Source: Bacteroidales bacterium
Lineage (GTDB): Bacteria > Bacteroidota > Bacteroidia > Bacteroidales > Bacteroidaceae
Direction: 5' to 3'
NCBI GenBank assembly: GCA_004556745.1
Contig: SFFY01000005.1
Span: 5,379 to 69,378 of the forward strand
DNA: 64,000 bases
Shown here: positions 61,652 through 64,000 of the stretch, piece by piece
Layout of the letters: every line of letters starts with the position of its first letter
Numbering within the stretch: position 1 is the stretch's first letter
Notes under the pieces: model-generated
Databases searched by the model: none
Told to the model about the DNA's origin: nothing
What the model saw: the letters and a program-made list of their open reading frames with translations, nothing else
Program-made: the position numbers and the translations under genes

Positions 61652-62315
61652 TGCGCTTGAGAATATGGTCAATCATACCGTACTCCTTGGCCTCTTCTGC
61701 TGTCATCCAATAGTCGCGGTCGGAGTCTGCCCACACTTTGTCAAAGTCTGTATGGCTGTGGTCGGCAATGATTGTATAAAGTTCCTTTTTGAGTTTTTGT
61801 ATTTCGCGGGCGGTAATCTCAATGTCGGAGGCCTGTCCTTGTGCACCGCCCATCGGCTGATGTATCATCACACGGCTGTGGGGCAGGGCAGAGCGCTTGC
61901 CCTCTGCGCCAGCCACCAGCAGCACGGCTGCCATCGAAGCGGCCATGCCCGTGCAAATCGTGGCAACGTCGCTCTGGATAAACTGCATCGTGTCGTAGAT
62001 GCCGAGACCCGCGTACACGGAGCCGCCGGGAGAGTTGATGTATATGGAGATGTCCTTGCCGGGGTCGCAAGAGTCGAGGTAGAGCAGCTGCGCCTGCAAG
62101 GTGTTGGCGGTATAGTCGTCAATCGCCGTTCCGAGAAAGATGATACGGTCAATCATCAGGCGGGAGAACACGTCCATCTGCGTCACGTGGAGCTCGCGCT
62201 CCTCGAGAATATAAGGGTTGAGGTATTGGTTTTGGCTCTTGATGACATCATCAACTACCATAGAATTGATGCCGCATTTCGAGACGGCAAACTTTCTGAA
62301 ATCGTCTTTCATCAT
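61641..62315 (-). CDS. clpP: ATP-dependent Clp protease proteolytic subunit
   Basis: The protein has 224 residues from the ATG pair at 62315/62312 ([18 protein letters not shown]). Catalytic triad: Ser in [13 protein letters not shown], His in [15 protein letters not shown] and an Asp further on. [21 protein letters not shown] is the oxyanion/handle region. It forms the tetradecameric chamber used by ClpX. A longer frame upstream crosses a terminator hairpin and is rejected. It lies between tig and clpX in a tig-clpP-clpX cluster. Confidence 0.96.
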   Translation of the reverse strand: MMKDDFRKFAVSKCGINSMVVDDVIKSQNQYLNPYILEERELHVTQMDVFSRLMIDRIIFLGTAIDDYTANTLQAQLLYLDSCDPGKDISIYINSPGGSVYAGLGIYDTMQFIQSDVATICTGMAASMAAVLLVAGAEGKRSALPHSRVMIHQPMGGAQGQASDIEITAREIQKLKKELYTIIADHSHTDFDKVWADSDRDYWMTAEEAKEYGMIDHILKRNGK

Positions 62316-62334
62316 AGTGCGTAAAGTATTAGTA

Positions 62335-62392
62335 TAAAAAAGAGAAGAATGATGCTGCGGCTCACAGTGGGGCAGAAGCATCGTTCTTCTCT
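62335..62392 (-). terminator. Terminator/attenuator between tig and clpP
   Basis: Arms 62341-62356 and 62377-62392 pair over 16 bp (one mismatch). On the minus strand the stem is followed at once by TTTTTTATA, which ends about 20 bp before the clpP start. That leaves no room for a separate promoter behind it. Confidence 0.75.
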
Positions 62393-62424
62393 CGCGTTCC
62401 GCCATTTGCTTAGCGGATCAGGTA

Positions 62425-63783
62425 TTATTCTTTAACGAGTTCCGTAAAGTCCTCTACGGTGATTTGCTTGTGTTCCATGGTTACCACGTTCTTCAAGGCT
62501 GCGCAGAGCTTCTTTTGGAGGAGGCTGTTGATAAGGCCTTCCACGCGATCCTGCTTTTTCAGCATCTCGGAAGCGTAGTTTTGGAGATATTCGTCGGGGA
62601 TATTGTTCAGGCCGTAACGCATGAACTCATAGCGGGCTGCGTTGAGGGCTTCGGCTTTGATTTCGTTGTCGTCGTACTTGATTTCGTACTTAGCCGTGAG
62701 CTTTTCCGTAATCAAGTTCCACTTGAGCGACTCCAAGGTATTCTTGAACTCCTCGTCGGTGATGTCGGCCTGTTTCTCGTCTTTCTTGTTGCTGTTGATG
62801 ACGCGCTTGAGCAGTTCTTCGGGGAATTCGAGTTCGCCGACTTTCTCCATAGCGTGCTTGCGCACATCGAGCATAAACTTGAAGTCGCTGTCGCCTTCGT
62901 AAGCCTTGCTGATGTTTTCCTTAATCTTGGCACGGAGTTCCTCTTCGCTCTTCACTACGCCTTCGCCGTAATACTTGTCAAAGAGTTCCTGATTGAGTTC
63001 GGCAGGCACGAAGCGGCTGATCTCGTTCACTTGGAAAGAGAAGTTGCCCGTGTGGTTCTTCGTTTCTTCCTTTGCGATGCGGAAGAGCGAAGCGAGTTCT
63101 GTCTCGTTGTTGTCGTAGGCCGTGGCGGGGTTGAACGTGATAACGTCGTTCTTCTTCGCGCCGTTGAAAATGGCCTTCTGGTCGTCGTTTTTGAAATAAG
63201 TAGGCATGAGAGAAGCCGTTTCCACCTGCACGCCGCCTTCGAGGGGCAGTCCGTCTTCGCCCAGTTCGGCGAGCGTGCCGCGCAGGATATCCTTGTCCTC
63301 GTAAGCGTCTACGCTTTCGGGGTGGCCGGCCTGCTGGCAGAGGCGGTTCACTTCGGCAGTGATGTCTTCTTCCTTAACCTGAATATCGTAGTAAGGCAAC
63401 TTGTCGCTGGCAGAATATTCGATGCTGAACTCGGGAGCGAGGGCGACGTCGAACTTAAACTCGAAGTTTTCCTGATTTTCGATGTCCTGCGTCTCCTGTT
63501 GCTCGTTGGGGAGCGGCGAGCCGAGCACGGCCAGTTTGTTTTCTTTGATATAGTTGAAGAGGCTGTCGTTGAGCGTGCGGTTCACTTCTTCGTATTTCAC
63601 CTGTGCGCCGTGCATTCTCTTCACAAGTCCGGCAGGCACGTGTCCTTTACGGAAACCGGGCATTTGTGCCACCTTGGTGATTTCTTTGAGTTTCTTAGTT
63701 ACTTTCTCTTCGTAGTCAGCTTTTTCGATGTTGATAGTAATCACTGCGCTGACGTTGCTTGTCTTGTCAAATGAAATATTCAT
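62425..63783 (-). CDS. tig: Trigger factor
   Basis: The protein has 452 residues from the ATG at 63783 (MNISFDKTSNVSAVITINIEKADY). The N-terminal ribosome-binding domain has the signature GFRKGHVPAGLVKRMHG. A reduced PPIase-like middle and the helical C-terminal chaperone arms follow (ELEFPEELLKRVINSNKKDEKQ). It binds nascent chains at the ribosome exit. Bacteroidetes trigger factors have divergent PPIase domains, as here. First gene of the tig-clpP-clpX cluster; upstream in-frame codons overlap the promoter leader. Confidence 0.94.
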   Translation of the reverse strand: MNISFDKTSNVSAVITINIEKADYEEKVTKKLKEITKVAQMPGFRKGHVPAGLVKRMHGAQVKYEEVNRTLNDSLFNYIKENKLAVLGSPLPNEQQETQDIENQENFEFKFDVALAPEFSIEYSASDKLPYYDIQVKEEDITAEVNRLCQQAGHPESVDAYEDKDILRGTLAELGEDGLPLEGGVQVETASLMPTYFKNDDQKAIFNGAKKNDVITFNPATAYDNNETELASLFRIAKEETKNHTGNFSFQVNEISRFVPAELNQELFDKYYGEGVVKSEEELRAKIKENISKAYEGDSDFKFMLDVRKHAMEKVGELEFPEELLKRVINSNKKDEKQADITDEEFKNTLESLKWNLITEKLTAKYEIKYDDNEIKAEALNAARYEFMRYGLNNIPDEYLQNYASEMLKKQDRVEGLINSLLQKKLCAALKNVVTMEHKQITVEDFTELVKE

Positions 63784-63850
63784 TGTTCTTTTATAAATAT
63801 ATATTGTGTATTCTCTATGCTTTCGTGCTTTCTGCACTACTTTTGCGGCG

Positions 63851-63881
63851 CAAAGTTAATGCACTTGCGCTTAAAGGCAAA
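63851..63881 (-). promoter_or_regulatory. Promoter of tig
   Basis: Minus strand: TTTG (63881-63878), 19 bp, TAACTTTG (63858-63851), 68 bp before the ATG. This is a full consensus promoter. Confidence 0.75.
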
Positions 63882-63979
63882 ACGTTTTTAGCGTTTTTCT
63901 TATAGCATAGGCTGAAAAGTAGGGAAAAAATAGTGCAGAAAAAGAATATTGGTGCGCGTATTCTGTAAAAAACAATCTT

Positions 63980-64000
63980 ATGTCATTAAGCAAGAAAAGG
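63980..64000 (+). other. Possible start of a rightward gene, cut by the window edge
   Basis: ATG TCA TTA AGC AAG AAA AGG (MSLSKKR) opens at 63980 in a region divergent from tig. Only seven codons are visible, so this is a weak call. Confidence 0.25.

Overview
The window is a stretch of bacterial chromosome from the Bacteroidales, most likely a Prevotellaceae-like organism. The signs are a type III glutamine synthetase, TAnnTTTG promoter boxes (about 7 bases upstream of the expected transcription start) before many genes, lipoproteins with short signal peptides, a class III fructose-bisphosphatase, a NifU-like scaffold beside a GGGtGRT protein, serine palmitoyltransferase, and C-terminal tails that resemble type IX secretion sorting domains. 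GC content looks to be slightly above 50% in coding regions, with AT-rich intergenic DNA. No rRNA, tRNA or CRISPR array was seen. The species cannot be fixed from the sequence alone.

Layout. 0-5 kb: 3' end of glnN, an accessory DUF4143 ATPase, and a RelA-type (p)ppGpp synthetase. 5-13 kb: small proteins, ribE, nth, pheT, a YebC-family gene, a lipoprotein, a C_GCAxxG_C_C protein and a glycosyltransferase. 12.9-15.6 kb: a leftward operon of an FMN-binding/4Fe-4S membrane redox protein, a membrane-anchored nitroreductase and an EamA transporter. 16-24 kb: aroB, a thioesterase, sdaA, fbp, rnz and a thioredoxin-like lipoprotein, separated by repeat elements. 24.8-32.4 kb: accessory region with two tandem MORN/Sel1 proteins, fragments of a GGGtGRT gene, a secreted metzincin-like protease and a truncated integrase. 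32.5-36.7 kb: GGGtGRT gene, NifU-like scaffold, MscS channel, pheS. 36.8-48.7 kb: DUF4348 lipoprotein, murB, a PhnP-like hydrolase, pyrG, yidC, an S9 peptidase, an MFS transporter and an AraC regulator. 48.7-53.1 kb: a Cys-rich miniprotein, a lipid kinase divergent from serine palmitoyltransferase, and a TPR protein. 54-64 kb: glnS, recQ, a sulfatase, clpX, clpP and tig, all leftward.

Most genes are housekeeping and form short operons. The striking feature is the intergenic DNA. It holds at least six unrelated families of short palindromic or tandem repeats: (A) arrays of four 17-bp palindromes at an exact 21-bp period; (B) a 59-bp REP-like element, one copy of which sits inside another repeat; (C) TGCCTGGAAGGCA nested palindromes; (D) 227-bp TTGTCGT elements; (E) GTAGGGGCGTT inverted pairs; (F) GTYTACTY octanucleotide tracts, six of which lie 4-38 nt upstream of start codons. 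Families A, B and F are the best candidates for something not yet described.
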